A DNA stretch of 36,569 nt from JBDUCV01 sp040003255 (GCA_040003255.1 JBDUCV010000015.1:1-36569), one strand, 5' to 3'. Counted from the stretch's first letter, positions 7,420-15,270 are shown. The notes: generated from the sequence alone by a model not told the origin. A program made the numbers and translations.

Positions 7420-8645
7420 AGCGGCTGCTAGGTGTCGCGCTGGGCATCCTGACCGCGATCGGCGGATTCGTCGACATCGGCGACCTGGTCACCAATGCCC
7501 TGGTCGGGTCCCGATTCGGGCTCTCGCTGGCCTGGGCCACGCTGACGGGACTGGTCGGGATCTGCCTGTATGCCGAGATGTCCGGACGGGTAGCGGCGGT
7601 GACTGGTCGCGGCACGTTCGACTTGGTTCGCGAACGCCTCGGTCCGCGCGCCGGCCTGGCGAATCTGATCGCCTCGTTTCTCGTTACCGCCTTGACCTTC
7701 ACCGCCGAGATCGGCGGCATCGCGTTGTCGCTCGAATTGGCAACCAGCGTGAACTACCTGCTGTGGGTGCCGATGCTGGGGCTCGCGGTTTGGTTGATCA
7801 TCTGGCGGATGAGGTTTTCCATCTTGGAGAACCTCTTCGGCCTACTGGGCCTTGCGCTGATCGTGTTCGGCGTCGCCTTGTGGCAACTGCATCCGCATTG
7901 GGGCGACCTGGTGCACCAGGTCGCGGTGCCGCACAAGCCCGCCAACGAGGGCCTACCGGTGTACTTCTACTACGCCATCGCGCTGTTCGGCGCGGCCATG
8001 ACGCCGTATGAGGTGTTCTTCTTCTCTTCCGGGGGGGTGGAGGAGAAGTGGACCAAGAAGGACATCATCACCGAACGGATCAATGTCTTCGTCGGCTTCC
8101 CGCTCGGCGGCGTGCTGTCGCTCGCCATTGCCGCGGTCGCGGCCCTGGTGCTGTTGCCGAACAACATCACCGTCGGCACGCTTGGCCAGGTCGGCCTTCC
8201 CGTCGCCGTGGCCAGCGGCAAGCTCGCACTCGCCGTAGCCATCCTCGGATTCGTCGCGGCTACGTTCGGCGCGGCGCTGGAAACCGGCTTGTCCTGTGGC
8301 TACAGCGTGGCCCAATACTTTGGCTGGCAATGGGGAAAGTTCGTGCGACCGCGTGAAGCGGCCCGCTTTCACCTGGTGGTCCTACTCACGCTGATCCTGG
8401 CCGTGGGCGGCGTGCTGACAACGATCGACCCGATCAAGGTCACCGAATACTCGGTCGTGTTCTCGGCCGTCGCGCTGCCGCTGACCTACTTCCCGATCCT
8501 GGTCATCGCCAACGATCACGACTACATGGGGGACAAGGCCAACGGCCGGTTCACCAACCTGCTCGCAAGTATCTTTCTCATCATCATCGTCATCGCCTCC
8601 GTGGCGGCGATACCGCTGATGATCTGGACGAAGGCGGGGCAGTGA
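7416..8645 (+). CDS. Divergent Nramp-family transporter
   Basis: 409-aa integral membrane protein with about 11 transmembrane helices and overall Nramp (PF01566) character. Nramps import divalent metals with protons. The metal site is unusual: the TM1 motif DPGN is replaced by DIGD (Asp20-Asp23), and the TM6 motif MPH by AAMTPYE (Met195, Pro197, Glu199). The loop after TM6, FFFSSGGVEEKW (201-212), is well defined. Asp20 and Met195 could still bind metal, but the Asn-to-Asp change and the acidic TM6 suggest different selectivity, for example a harder cation such as Mg2+ or Mn2+. It overlaps its neighbours at both ends by four bases (ATGA, GTGA). Identification as Nramp-like is firm; the substrate is not. 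Confidence 0.86.
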   Translation: MKRLLGVALGILTAIGGFVDIGDLVTNALVGSRFGLSLAWATLTGLVGICLYAEMSGRVAAVTGRGTFDLVRERLGPRAGLANLIASFLVTALTFTAEIGGIALSLELATSVNYLLWVPMLGLAVWLIIWRMRFSILENLFGLLGLALIVFGVALWQLHPHWGDLVHQVAVPHKPANEGLPVYFYYAIALFGAAMTPYEVFFFSSGGVEEKWTKKDIITERINVFVGFPLGGVLSLAIAAVAALVLLPNNITVGTLGQVGLPVAVASGKLALAVAILGFVAATFGAALETGLSCGYSVAQYFGWQWGKFVRPREAARFHLVVLLTLILAVGGVLTTIDPIKVTEYSVVFSAVALPLTYFPILVIANDHDYMGDKANGRFTNLLASIFLIIIVIASVAAIPLMIWTKAGQ

Positions 8646-9037
8646 TGGCCGGCGGGCGCACCTTGGACCTGCACCTACACCTGCTCGACCGGCAGGTGGT
8701 CGACCCCGAGGGCCGATTCGTGTGCAAGGTAGATGACCTAGAACTCGACGTCGACGAAACCGGCCACCCGTTCGTGACCGCAATACTGGTCGGTCCCCGC
8801 GCCCTCGGCCCGCGCCTCGGCGGTCGGCTCGGCCACTGGATGACTGCCATCGCCCGACGCATTTCCGACGGCCAGGAGGAAGATCCGCGCCGCATCGATT
8901 TCGCCCAGGTCAGCGACATCGGCAGCGCGATCACCGTCGCCCGGCGTCACGACGAACTCGACGTCACCCCGCTTGAGGACTGGGTCGACACCCACATCAT
9001 CGGCCGGATCCCGGGAAGCCGCCATGAGAGCAAGTGA
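8642..9037 (+). CDS. PRC-barrel-like protein, operon partner of the Nramp-like transporter
   Basis: 131 aa, cytosolic, no signal or membrane segment. The N-terminal LHLLDRQVVDPEGRFVCKVDDLEL has the PRC-barrel pattern: a short strand, a turn with D.eG, then a strand with kVdDlel. The C-terminal part (DIGSAITVARRHDELDVTPLEDWV) reads like the conserved end of PRC-linked modules, with strands and a short helix. The GTG at 8642 overlaps the transporter stop by four bases; an ATG one codon later is an alternative start. It overlaps the next PRC gene by 14 bases. PRC-like domains accompany some MgtE Mg2+ channels, so a regulatory or gating role is suggested, not shown. Confidence 0.7.
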   Translation: MMAGGRTLDLHLHLLDRQVVDPEGRFVCKVDDLELDVDETGHPFVTAILVGPRALGPRLGGRLGHWMTAIARRISDGQEEDPRRIDFAQVSDIGSAITVARRHDELDVTPLEDWVDTHIIGRIPGSRHESK

Positions 9038-9353
9038 CCTCATCGGCCTTGACGTCTACGACGCCGCCGGCAAGAACCTCGGGGTGGTGACTGATCTGCG
9101 CTGCGTCCAGGACGGCCCGCTCAGGGGATCTATGCAGGCGCCACGAGTCGCCGAGCTGATCGTCAGTCGACGACACACCGGATCGCTGCTTGGCTATGAC
9201 CGCCGCAGCCAGCAAGGCCCCTGGCTCATCCGCGCCGTTATCCAACGCCTGCACCGCCACGCCGTCCTCGTCCCGTGGGGATCCATCGCTGACACCACCG
9301 GCCGAATCACCCTGCGCGCAGGCAAAGGTGAGTTGAAACCGCTACCCGAGTAG
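9024..9353 (+). CDS. PRC-barrel domain protein, last gene of the Nramp/PRC operon
   Basis: 109 aa, soluble. MRASDLIGLDVYDAAGKNLGVV is a textbook PRC-barrel opening (a.dLiGk.V.d.dG..lG.V.D), followed by the strand VAELIVSRRH and a closing HAVLVPWGSIADTTG segment, which resembles the PRC pattern of an ...v..v.w.....d strand. Its ATG lies within the previous coding sequence, with an overlap of 14 bases, so translation is coupled. It ends the five-gene unit; an AACCC/GGGTT hairpin follows. Paired small PRC proteins may form a heterodimeric cytosolic sensor for the transporter, but this is inference from operon structure. Confidence 0.75.
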   Translation: MRASDLIGLDVYDAAGKNLGVVTDLRCVQDGPLRGSMQAPRVAELIVSRRHTGSLLGYDRRSQQGPWLIRAVIQRLHRHAVLVPWGSIADTTGRITLRAGKGELKPLPE

Positions 9354-9365
9354 ACCAACCTCACC

Positions 9366-9382
9366 AACCCGGCAACGGGGTT
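9366..9382. terminator. Small hairpin between convergent genes
   Basis: AACCC and GGGTT pair across a 7-base loop, just after the Nramp/PRC operon and touching the stop of the convergent aminoglycoside acetyltransferase relic. Short stem and no U-tract; weak terminator candidate. Confidence 0.25.
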
Positions 9383-9644
9383 ACCAGACGTCGCCCTCGC
9401 GCCAGTCGCAAGTGAGCTCACCGGACAGATCGAGCGCGACGGTTACCGGCAGGACGTAGACGGCGCCGTCCTCGTCGGCGGTGCGCACGACGCCAGTCGG
9501 GGTCAACGCGGACGTTGGGCCCTCCCAGTGCTCCCAGTCGTGGTCGGTCATCTCGCCCGCGAAGACCTGGTCAAGCAGGGCCCGCGCGTTCGTGAGGGTT
9601 TCCCGGTCGAGGTCAGAAGTGTGCGCGGTCACCAGGTCGCTCAT
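9381..9644 (-). pseudogene. Aminoglycoside 2'-N-acetyltransferase relic with in-frame internal deletion
   Basis: An 87-aa open frame with ATG at 9644. Its first 39 residues (TSDLDRETLTNARALLDQVFAGEMTDHDWEH in part) match the N-terminus of AAC(2')-Ic-type enzymes. Its last 47 residues (GPTSALTPTG, then YVLPV, and ending CDWREGDVW) match the C-terminus of the same enzymes. The roughly 95 residues between, which hold the acetyl-CoA-binding core and most of the substrate site, are absent, so the product cannot be an acetyltransferase. At the join the coding strand holds two copies of CTGGGAG two bases apart, which suggests deletion by recombination at a short repeat. Family members are about 180 aa. 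It might persist as a short expressed peptide, but degeneration is the simpler reading. Confidence 0.82.
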
Positions 9645-9728
9645 GCCAGGAATCCTGCCCGGGCCGGGCGCAGATCGCGCCATGCGGCGCCGTCGGGAAC
9701 GGATTGTGCCGCACCGGCTGGGTTCGCA

Positions 9729-9734
9729 TAGGCT
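9729..9734 (+). promoter_or_regulatory. Predicted -10 element for the L,D-transpeptidase gene
   Basis: TAGGCT (TANNNT) ends 7 bases before the GTG at 9742, so the transcript would begin at or beside the start codon. A TTGTGC about 19 bases upstream could serve as -35. Pattern-based. Confidence 0.45.
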
Positions 9735-9741
9735 CGGCCGC

Positions 9742-10740
9742 GTGTTGATGACCTCTCGTTGTGTCCGCAATGGCCGGCTAACCACCGTGGCCGTCCTCCT
9801 GCTCGGCGTCGCCCTGCTGCTTTCGGCATGCGGTGGCGGCGGGAGCACCGCCAAGTTGACCTCTGCCGCGTCAGCCAGCTCGAGTGCTGCGGCGTCGTCC
9901 TCCGCGGCGCGCTCCGCGGCGAGCAGCAAGCCGAAGCTGCCTACCAAACCGGTGCACATCACCATGTTTCAGGGTGACGGGCAGACCTTCGGGATCGGCA
10001 TGGCCATTATCGCTCAATTCGATGTCGCGCCTGGTACCTCTCGGGAGTTCACCAAGCTGGTCAAGGTGACCGTCGACGGGCAGCCGTCCAACGGCTCCTG
10101 GTTCTTCCAGCGGTCCAACGACCCGAACTACAAGTTGGAAGCCCTCTACCGCGAGCAGAATTACTGGAAGCCACACGCCAAGATCCACGTGTCGATGCCG
10201 CTCAAGGGCGTGGACGCCGGGCCGGGCCTCGCGTTCGACGACAATCTGACGCTGGACATCAACACCGGCGCGGCCAACATCTCCACCGTGCAGGGCGAGC
10301 AGATGGTCGTCACCTCCGACGGCAAGGTCGTCAAGCAGATGCCGGTGTCGCTGGGCGCGGCCACGACGCCGACCTACAAGGGCACCAAGGTCGTCTCGGA
10401 GAAGAAGAATCCACAGCACATGGTCAGCGCGCCGGGTGAGCCCTATTACTCGCTGATGGTGCCGTGGTCGGTCCGGGTTACGTATTCCGGAGAATTCATC
10501 CACGCAGCGAGTTGGAACACCGGAAACATCGGCAATCGCAACACCTCGCACGGCTGTACGAACCTCACCGTCGCCGATGCGCAGTGGTTCTACACCTTCG
10601 CCAAGGTCGGCGACGTGGTGCAGTACCCGTCGGCGAGCGGGCCGACGATGCCTTCTTGGGACGGCTTCGGCTGGTGGAATATTTCGTGGTCGCAGTGGCT
10701 GACTGGCGGCCAGCTGAAAAATCACGGGACCGGCGGCTAG
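9742..10740 (+). CDS. L,D-transpeptidase lipoprotein (LdtMt2-like)
   Basis: Exported enzyme forming 3-3 cross-links in peptidoglycan. From GTG 9742 there are 332 aa (an ATG two codons later is possible). The lipobox LSAC gives Cys30; a Ser/Ala/Lys linker follows (about 33-72). An Ig-like domain then leads to the YkuD catalytic domain: FIHAASWNTGNIGNRNTSHGC places His270 and catalytic Cys272. The usual SHGC(L/V)N appears as SHGCTN. The C-terminal cap (WDGFGWWNISWSQW) matches the LdtMt2-type extension. It stands alone, read from its own leaderless-type promoter, with the acetyltransferase relic transcribed divergently. AAC(2') being next to cell-wall genes is of interest, since that enzyme has been linked to peptidoglycan acetylation in other bacteria. 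Confidence 0.93.
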   Translation: MLMTSRCVRNGRLTTVAVLLLGVALLLSACGGGGSTAKLTSAASASSSAAASSSAARSAASSKPKLPTKPVHITMFQGDGQTFGIGMAIIAQFDVAPGTSREFTKLVKVTVDGQPSNGSWFFQRSNDPNYKLEALYREQNYWKPHAKIHVSMPLKGVDAGPGLAFDDNLTLDINTGAANISTVQGEQMVVTSDGKVVKQMPVSLGAATTPTYKGTKVVSEKKNPQHMVSAPGEPYYSLMVPWSVRVTYSGEFIHAASWNTGNIGNRNTSHGCTNLTVADAQWFYTFAKVGDVVQYPSASGPTMPSWDGFGWWNISWSQWLTGGQLKNHGTGG

Positions 10741-10783
10741 CCACCAGGGCTAGTCGCACGATGCTCCGGCATCAGGGAGCAGG

Positions 10784-11140
10784 TCAGCCCGGCGGCTGGC
10801 GCAGCCCGTCAAGGGCGTCGACCGCAACTGTTAAGACGACGGTGTGGTAGCTCTCGATGCGGCTGAGCACGTCGTGCCGCGGCCCGGTCTGCCAGTCGCT
10901 CGAGCCGTAGAAGCGCGCCTCCTGCTCGTCGCGTGCGGCAACGGAGTCGAAAGCCCGCATCAGCAGGTAGTCCCGCGCTCCGTCCTCGTCCTGCTCGGAC
11001 GGACCGAAGCGGACGACGTCGATGCCAAAGTGCCGTAGTAATGGCCCGCAGAGCGTCTGGAAGATCCGGTGGAATTCCTCGCCGACACCGGGCAGCAGCC
11101 GGTAAGTCCGGATCTCGAGTACGGCCTCGGCCACGGTCAT
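10784..11140 (-). CDS. NIPSNAP-family protein
   Basis: 118 aa, cytosolic. The pattern VLEIRTYRLLPGVGEEFHRIF at the start, followed by a DYLLMRAFDSVAARDEQEARFYGSSDW segment, is that of the NIPSNAP/dimeric alpha-beta barrel family (PF07978). These are small ferredoxin-like proteins with no agreed enzymatic role. The ATG at 11140 is used because it overlaps the stop of the upstream aldose epimerase gene by four bases and has GAGAGGG upstream inside that gene. It is the last gene of the pdxH-MFS-epimerase-NIPSNAP run. Confidence 0.82.
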   Translation of the reverse strand: MTVAEAVLEIRTYRLLPGVGEEFHRIFQTLCGPLLRHFGIDVVRFGPSEQDEDGARDYLLMRAFDSVAARDEQEARFYGSSDWQTGPRHDVLSRIESYHTVVLTVAVDALDGLRQPPG

Positions 11141-12057
11141 CGGATTCCCTCTCCCTCCACGCCGATGGGGGAGATGCCCCAGGAACCGGTCCAGGATCCG
11201 CCCGGTTCGAGGACGATCAGCCCGGTGCCGGTGTTGAACGCGTCGGCGGGGCAAGTCATCGGCTCGACGGCGATCGCTGGCAAACCTTGGATCAGCCGCT
11301 CGGCGGTGAAGACCTGCAGGTAGCGAAACGTCGAATCGAACCAGACGCGCACCGCGCCGGACCCGGTGTGCAACTCGGCGACGCCGCGGCCGTCCTCCAG
11401 CTCGAGTCCGGTGTATGCGTCGTCGAGTCGGAGCCTGCCCAGGCGTCGACCACGTCGGAAGTCGTGCGGTGTCCCGGCGACCGGCCGGACACCCACCGGG
11501 ATCGCGGCCTCATCGATCACCAGGTGCTGGCTGGCCGGCAACCGCAGCGTGACCTCGTCCAGCGGGTGCCCGTGCAGGGCCAAGTAGGGATGGAATCCCG
11601 CGCCGAACGGCGCCCGTCGGGCGCCGGTATTGCGGGCGACGGCGGTCACGGTGAGCCCGAACTCGGGATTCAGGCCGTAGGTCACCTCGACCCGCACCTC
11701 GAACGGCCAGCCCTTCTGCGGCACCAGGTCGACGCCGAGGCTGACCAGCGCCTGCTCGGCCCGTAGCGGCGCCCACCGGACCCACCGGCCCAGGCCGTGC
11801 AAGGCATTGCCCTTATCCGGTTCGGTGATCGCGACCTGCTGCGGCTGGCCATCGAAGGTGTACCGGCCACCGCGCAACCGGTTCGGCCACGGCACGAGCA
11901 CGCCACCCGCACTCCTCGGCTGCACCTCGTCCTCGCCGAAGGACGCGACCACGTCGGCCCCGCCGAACGTGTAGCGACGCAGCACCGCGCCAACCTCGGT
12001 GATCGTCGCCTGATGGTAACCGGCACGGATCGTGAACTGCTGCCCGGACAGCGCCAT
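11137..12057 (-). CDS. Aldose 1-epimerase family protein (GalM-like)
   Basis: 306 aa, cytosolic. GalM enzymes interconvert alpha and beta anomers of hexoses. The fold's active-site residues are present: His87 in ALHGLGRW, His156 in GAGFHPYLALHG, and catalytic Glu265 in AVEPMTCPADAFN. NRL and PWPNRLRGG (56-64) form the conserved substrate loop. The ATG at 12057 lies 11 bases after the MFS stop; a TAGCGT element overlaps that stop and could give it an additional leaderless transcript. It overlaps the NIPSNAP gene by four bases. Substrate sugar is unknown: it could act on phosphorylated or free hexoses. Confidence 0.9.
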   Translation of the reverse strand: MALSGQQFTIRAGYHQATITEVGAVLRRYTFGGADVVASFGEDEVQPRSAGGVLVPWPNRLRGGRYTFDGQPQQVAITEPDKGNALHGLGRWVRWAPLRAEQALVSLGVDLVPQKGWPFEVRVEVTYGLNPEFGLTVTAVARNTGARRAPFGAGFHPYLALHGHPLDEVTLRLPASQHLVIDEAAIPVGVRPVAGTPHDFRRGRRLGRLRLDDAYTGLELEDGRGVAELHTGSGAVRVWFDSTFRYLQVFTAERLIQGLPAIAVEPMTCPADAFNTGTGLIVLEPGGSWTGSWGISPIGVEGEGIR

Positions 12058-12065
12058 GGCAGGTG

Positions 12066-12071
12066 ACGCTA
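12066..12071 (-). promoter_or_regulatory. Possible internal -10 element for the aldose epimerase gene
   Basis: TAGCGT on the minus strand, including the TAG stop of the MFS gene, lies 8 bases before the ATG at 12057. It may drive a second, leaderless transcript inside the operon. Confidence 0.3.
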
Positions 12072-13388
12072 TCGGTCGGCGGATCCGGCCTCGGCGGCAC
12101 GCCGGGACGCGTCGTAGCGACGAAACGACGGGACGAGCGCGACGGCTACCACCACCACCACCACCATGCAGGCGATGCCGCCGCCGACCCAGGACACCGT
12201 GGCGGTTGTCGTCGCCGCGGTCGCGCCCGCACGCAGGTCGCCCAACCTCGGGCCACCCGCCACAACCGCGATGAACACGCCCTGCATGCGTCCACGCATC
12301 TCATCCGGCGCGTAGGTCTGCAGGATCGTCTGCCGATATACCGCGCTGACCAGATCGGCCGCACCGGCAAACGCCAGCAGCACCACTACGAGCCATAGCT
12401 GATCGGCCAGCCCGGACGCCGCGACGCACCCGCCCCACAGCACAATCGCGACCGTCAGCGCTATCCCTTGACGTCGCACCCGCCCGATCCAGCCGCTCGA
12501 CAGGCCCGCGAGCACCGAGCCGATCGCGATCGCGGCGTAGAGCGGCCCGACGGTGCCGTGGAAGCGCTCGTCGGCGACCTCGGGGTAAAGGGCCCTCGGC
12601 ATTGCCAGCACCATCGCGACGATGTCGACCAGGAAGGACATCAGCAGCACCGGCCGGGCCACGATGAACGCCAGCCCGTCGACGACCGATCGCAGCCCGG
12701 GCTTGGCGAGTGAACCGTCCGGCGGAATCGGAGGTAGCCGCAGCACCGAATACAGCGCGACGGTGAACAGCACCGCGTCGATGCCGTAGGCGTAGCCGAA
12801 ACCGTTGTTGAGCCCCACCAACAGACCCGCGATCAGCGGTCCTACAACTTGACCGAAGTTGGCGACGGTGAAGTTGAGCGTGTTCGCACTTGGCACCAAC
12901 TCGGCGGGCACGATCCGGGGGATGATCGCCCCGCGGGCCGCCGATCCGGTGGCGAACAGGGCCGACTGGACGAACACCAGGGCCAGGATGATCGGGACGC
13001 TGTTGAGATTTAGCACCGTCTGGGCGAGCAGGCCCAAGGTGATCACCCAGACGCCTATCGAGGTCACCAGATAGAGCACCCGCCGATCGACCGCGTCGGC
13101 GATCGCACCCCCGTACAGGCCGAAGATGATGATCGGCACCAGTCCAGCCAGCCCCACCATGCCGACCAGCAGCGAAGACTTGGAGATCGAGTACACCTGG
13201 ACCGGAACCGCGACCTGGGTGAGCATCGCGCCGATGAATGCCGTGCCCTGACCGATCAGCAGCCGACGAAACGGCCCAATCGCTAGTGGGCGGGTATCGA
13301 CGGCGTGGTGGCGCAGAGCTCCGCGCAGGCCGCGCGCCCGTTCGGCGGGGTCCTTCGCAGGATCCAGTTCGAGGTCCTCGGTCGTCAC
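12069..13388 (-). CDS. MFS efflux transporter, EntS-like
   Basis: About 439 aa with a short charged N-terminus (TEDLELDPAKDPAERARGLRG), then the MFS_3/EntS-type pattern: FRRLLIGQGTAFIGAMLTQVAVPVQVY as helix 1, GLYGGAIADAVDRRVLY between helices 2 and 3, and RGAIIPRIVPAELVPSANTLN. About 12 transmembrane helices. EntS-like carriers export siderophores or drugs by proton antiport. The GTG at 13388 overlaps the pdxH stop by four bases (GTGA) and is preferred to an ATG at 13412, which would overlap pdxH by 28 bases. It ends in a basic tail. It precedes the aldose epimerase gene by 11 bases. No substrate can be assigned. Confidence 0.87.
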   Translation of the reverse strand: MTTEDLELDPAKDPAERARGLRGALRHHAVDTRPLAIGPFRRLLIGQGTAFIGAMLTQVAVPVQVYSISKSSLLVGMVGLAGLVPIIIFGLYGGAIADAVDRRVLYLVTSIGVWVITLGLLAQTVLNLNSVPIILALVFVQSALFATGSAARGAIIPRIVPAELVPSANTLNFTVANFGQVVGPLIAGLLVGLNNGFGYAYGIDAVLFTVALYSVLRLPPIPPDGSLAKPGLRSVVDGLAFIVARPVLLMSFLVDIVAMVLAMPRALYPEVADERFHGTVGPLYAAIAIGSVLAGLSSGWIGRVRRQGIALTVAIVLWGGCVAASGLADQLWLVVVLLAFAGAADLVSAVYRQTILQTYAPDEMRGRMQGVFIAVVAGGPRLGDLRAGATAATTTATVSWVGGGIACMVVVVVVAVALVPSFRRYDASRRAAEAGSADR

Positions 13389-14026
13389 GGCGCGAGCCGT
13401 TCGACCTGCCATACCGAATCGTCACGTCGGTAGCGGATCCGGTCGTGCAGCCGGTCCACCCGCCCCTGCCAGAACTCCACCACGTCGGGACGCAACCGGT
13501 AGCCGCCCCAATTAGGTGGCGCGGGGATCGGCCGGTCGCCGAACCGCTGCGCTACGACGCGCTCGGCTTGTTTGAGCTCGGCGCGTGAGCCGACCACCGC
13601 CGATTGCGGCGAAGCCCACGCGCCGACCTGCGATCCGCGCGGGCGCCCGGCGAAATAGGCCTCGGTTTCGCCACGCGACACCCGCTCGACCGGACCAGCT
13701 AACCGGACCTGCCGCTCCTGTGCCAGCCAGCCGAACACCGCGGCCGCGTAAGGGTTGGCGGCAAGATCACGGCCCTTCGCTGAGTCGTAGTTGGTGTAGA
13801 AAACGAGCCCGTCTTCGTCGATCTGCTTGACCAGGACGGTGCGGACCGACGGCGTACCCGCCGCGGCTGCCGTGGCCAGCGCGACCGCGTTGGCCTCGAC
13901 GATCCGCTCGTCGGCCACCGCCTCGTCGAACCACCGAATCAGCTGCGCTAGCCAGGTGGCGGCGAGCGAGGATTCGTCCAGCGCGCCATGCTCGTAATTG
14001 CGCCGCATCGCCGCCGGATCGCTCAC
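13385..14026 (-). CDS. pdxH: Pyridoxamine 5'-phosphate oxidase
   Basis: FMN enzyme that oxidises pyridoxamine or pyridoxine 5'-phosphate to pyridoxal 5'-phosphate in the cytosol. 213 aa, the usual length. Family features are MRRNYEHGALDE at the N-terminus, RTVLVKQIDEDGLVFYTNYDSAKGRDL as the FMN-binding strand pair, ERQVRLAGPVERVSRGETEAYFAGRPRGSQVGAWAS, and the C-terminal PPNWGGYRLRPDVVEFWQGRVDRLHDR with the PLP-contacting Arg/His residues. The GTG start at 14026 follows a CAGGAT element by 7 bases, a leaderless arrangement. It is the first gene of a minus-strand operon. PLP made here would serve the nearby SerC, but the genes are not co-transcribed. Confidence 0.95.
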   Translation of the reverse strand: MSDPAAMRRNYEHGALDESSLAATWLAQLIRWFDEAVADERIVEANAVALATAAAAGTPSVRTVLVKQIDEDGLVFYTNYDSAKGRDLAANPYAAAVFGWLAQERQVRLAGPVERVSRGETEAYFAGRPRGSQVGAWASPQSAVVGSRAELKQAERVVAQRFGDRPIPAPPNWGGYRLRPDVVEFWQGRVDRLHDRIRYRRDDSVWQVERLAP

Positions 14027-14033
14027 CTGACAA

Positions 14034-14039
14034 ATCCTG
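14034..14039 (-). promoter_or_regulatory. Predicted -10 element for pdxH
   Basis: CAGGAT on the minus strand (xANNNT) ends 7 bases before the GTG of pdxH, in the 107-base divergent gap to citA. Confidence 0.35.
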
Positions 14040-14133
14040 TCACTCGACCGGAAACCTCGATGTCGCCGGTGCCTTGCAGCGTGTGAGCAGAATGGCCACC
14101 GACATTCAGAAAACCCGATGGGAGCGCGTCACG

Positions 14134-15243
14134 ATGGCAGCTGACTACAGCCCGGGTCTCGAGGGCGTCATCGCGTTCGAGACCGAGATTGCCGAGCCCG
14201 ACAAGGACGGCGGCGCGCTGCGCTACCGGGGCGTCGACATCGAGGACCTGGTAGGCCACGTCACGTTCGGCAACGTGTGGGCGCTGCTCGTCGACGGCAA
14301 GTTCGGCCCCGGACTGCCCCCGGCCGAGCCGTTCCCGATTCCGGTGCACACCGGTGACGTGCGGGTCGACGTCCAGGCCGCGCTGGCGATGCTCTCGCCG
14401 ATCTGGGGTTACCGGCCGCTGCTCGACATCAGCGACGACGAGGCGCGTGACCAGCTCGCACGCGCCTCGGTGATGGCGCTGTCCTACGTCGCGCAGTCGG
14501 CCCGTGGCGTGGGCATCCCGGCCGTCCCGCAGTCGCGCATCGATCAGTGCCGGACGATCATCGAGCGGTTCATGACGCGCTGGCGCGGCGAACCGAACCC
14601 CGACCACACCAAGGCCGTCGACGCGTACTTCGTCTCGGCCGCCGAGCACGGAATGAACGCCTCCACGTTCACCGCCCGCGTGATCGCCTCGACCGGCGCG
14701 GACGTGGCAGCCGCGATCTCCGGCGCGGTCGGTGCGATGAGCGGCCCGCTGCACGGCGGCGCACCGGCCCGGGTGCTGCCCATGATCACCGAGGTCGAGA
14801 AGACCGGCGACGCCCGGCCGGTAGTCACCAACATCCTCGACCGGCACGAACGGTTGATGGGCTTCGGCCACCGCGTGTACCGCGCCGAAGACCCGCGCGC
14901 CCGGGTGCTGCGTCGCACCTGCAAGGAACTCAACGCGCCCCGCTACGAAGCCGCCGTCGCACTCGAGCAGGCGGCGCTGACAGAACTGCGCGAGCGTCGG
15001 CCCGATCGCCCGATCGAGACGAACGTCGAGTTCTGGGCGGCGGTCATTCTCGATTTCGCCGAGGTGCCGCCACACATGATGCCTGCGATGTTCACCTGTG
15101 CACGCACCGCCGGCTGGTGCGCGCACATCATGGAGCAGAAGCGCGCTGCCAAGCTCGTGCGCCCGTCCGCCCATTACGTCGGCCCGAACCCGCGCAAGCC
15201 GTCCGAGGTCGACGGTTGGAGCGACATCTCGCACCTAGCCTGA
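14134..15243 (+). CDS. citA: Citrate synthase, CitA type
   Basis: Condenses acetyl-CoA with oxaloacetate. The start MAADYSPGLEGV, then ETEIAEPDKDGGALRYRGVDIEDLV, matches the actinobacterial CitA (citrate synthase 2) subfamily. Catalytic His207 sits in SGPLHGGAP and His246 in GFGHRVY. In the third catalytic position the NVEFW motif has Glu299 where most citrate synthases have Asp; I believe this is typical of CitA rather than a defect. Length 369 aa from ATG 14134, chosen because GGGAG lies 9 bases upstream and the family begins there; an in-frame ATG at 14092 would add 14 residues. A 2-methylcitrate synthase side activity is possible. Divergent from pdxH; strong hairpins follow. Confidence 0.92.
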   Translation: MAADYSPGLEGVIAFETEIAEPDKDGGALRYRGVDIEDLVGHVTFGNVWALLVDGKFGPGLPPAEPFPIPVHTGDVRVDVQAALAMLSPIWGYRPLLDISDDEARDQLARASVMALSYVAQSARGVGIPAVPQSRIDQCRTIIERFMTRWRGEPNPDHTKAVDAYFVSAAEHGMNASTFTARVIASTGADVAAAISGAVGAMSGPLHGGAPARVLPMITEVEKTGDARPVVTNILDRHERLMGFGHRVYRAEDPRARVLRRTCKELNAPRYEAAVALEQAALTELRERRPDRPIETNVEFWAAVILDFAEVPPHMMPAMFTCARTAGWCAHIMEQKRAAKLVRPSAHYVGPNPRKPSEVDGWSDISHLA

Positions 15244-15246
15244 GCG

Positions 15247-15262
15247 TTGCCCGGCCGGGCAA
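15247..15262. terminator. Palindrome just after citA
   Basis: TTGCCCGGCCGGGCAA is a perfect 16-base palindrome beginning four bases after the citA stop codon. It can fold as a tight stem but lacks a U-tract; it may act with the next hairpin. Confidence 0.45.
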
Positions 15263-15270
15263 AACAAAGG

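Noticed and set aside
14023..15234. 403-aa frame antisense to citA
   Set aside because: High-GC antisense shadow; His/Arg/Asp-rich composition and no recognisable motif, while the plus strand encodes a complete citrate synthase.
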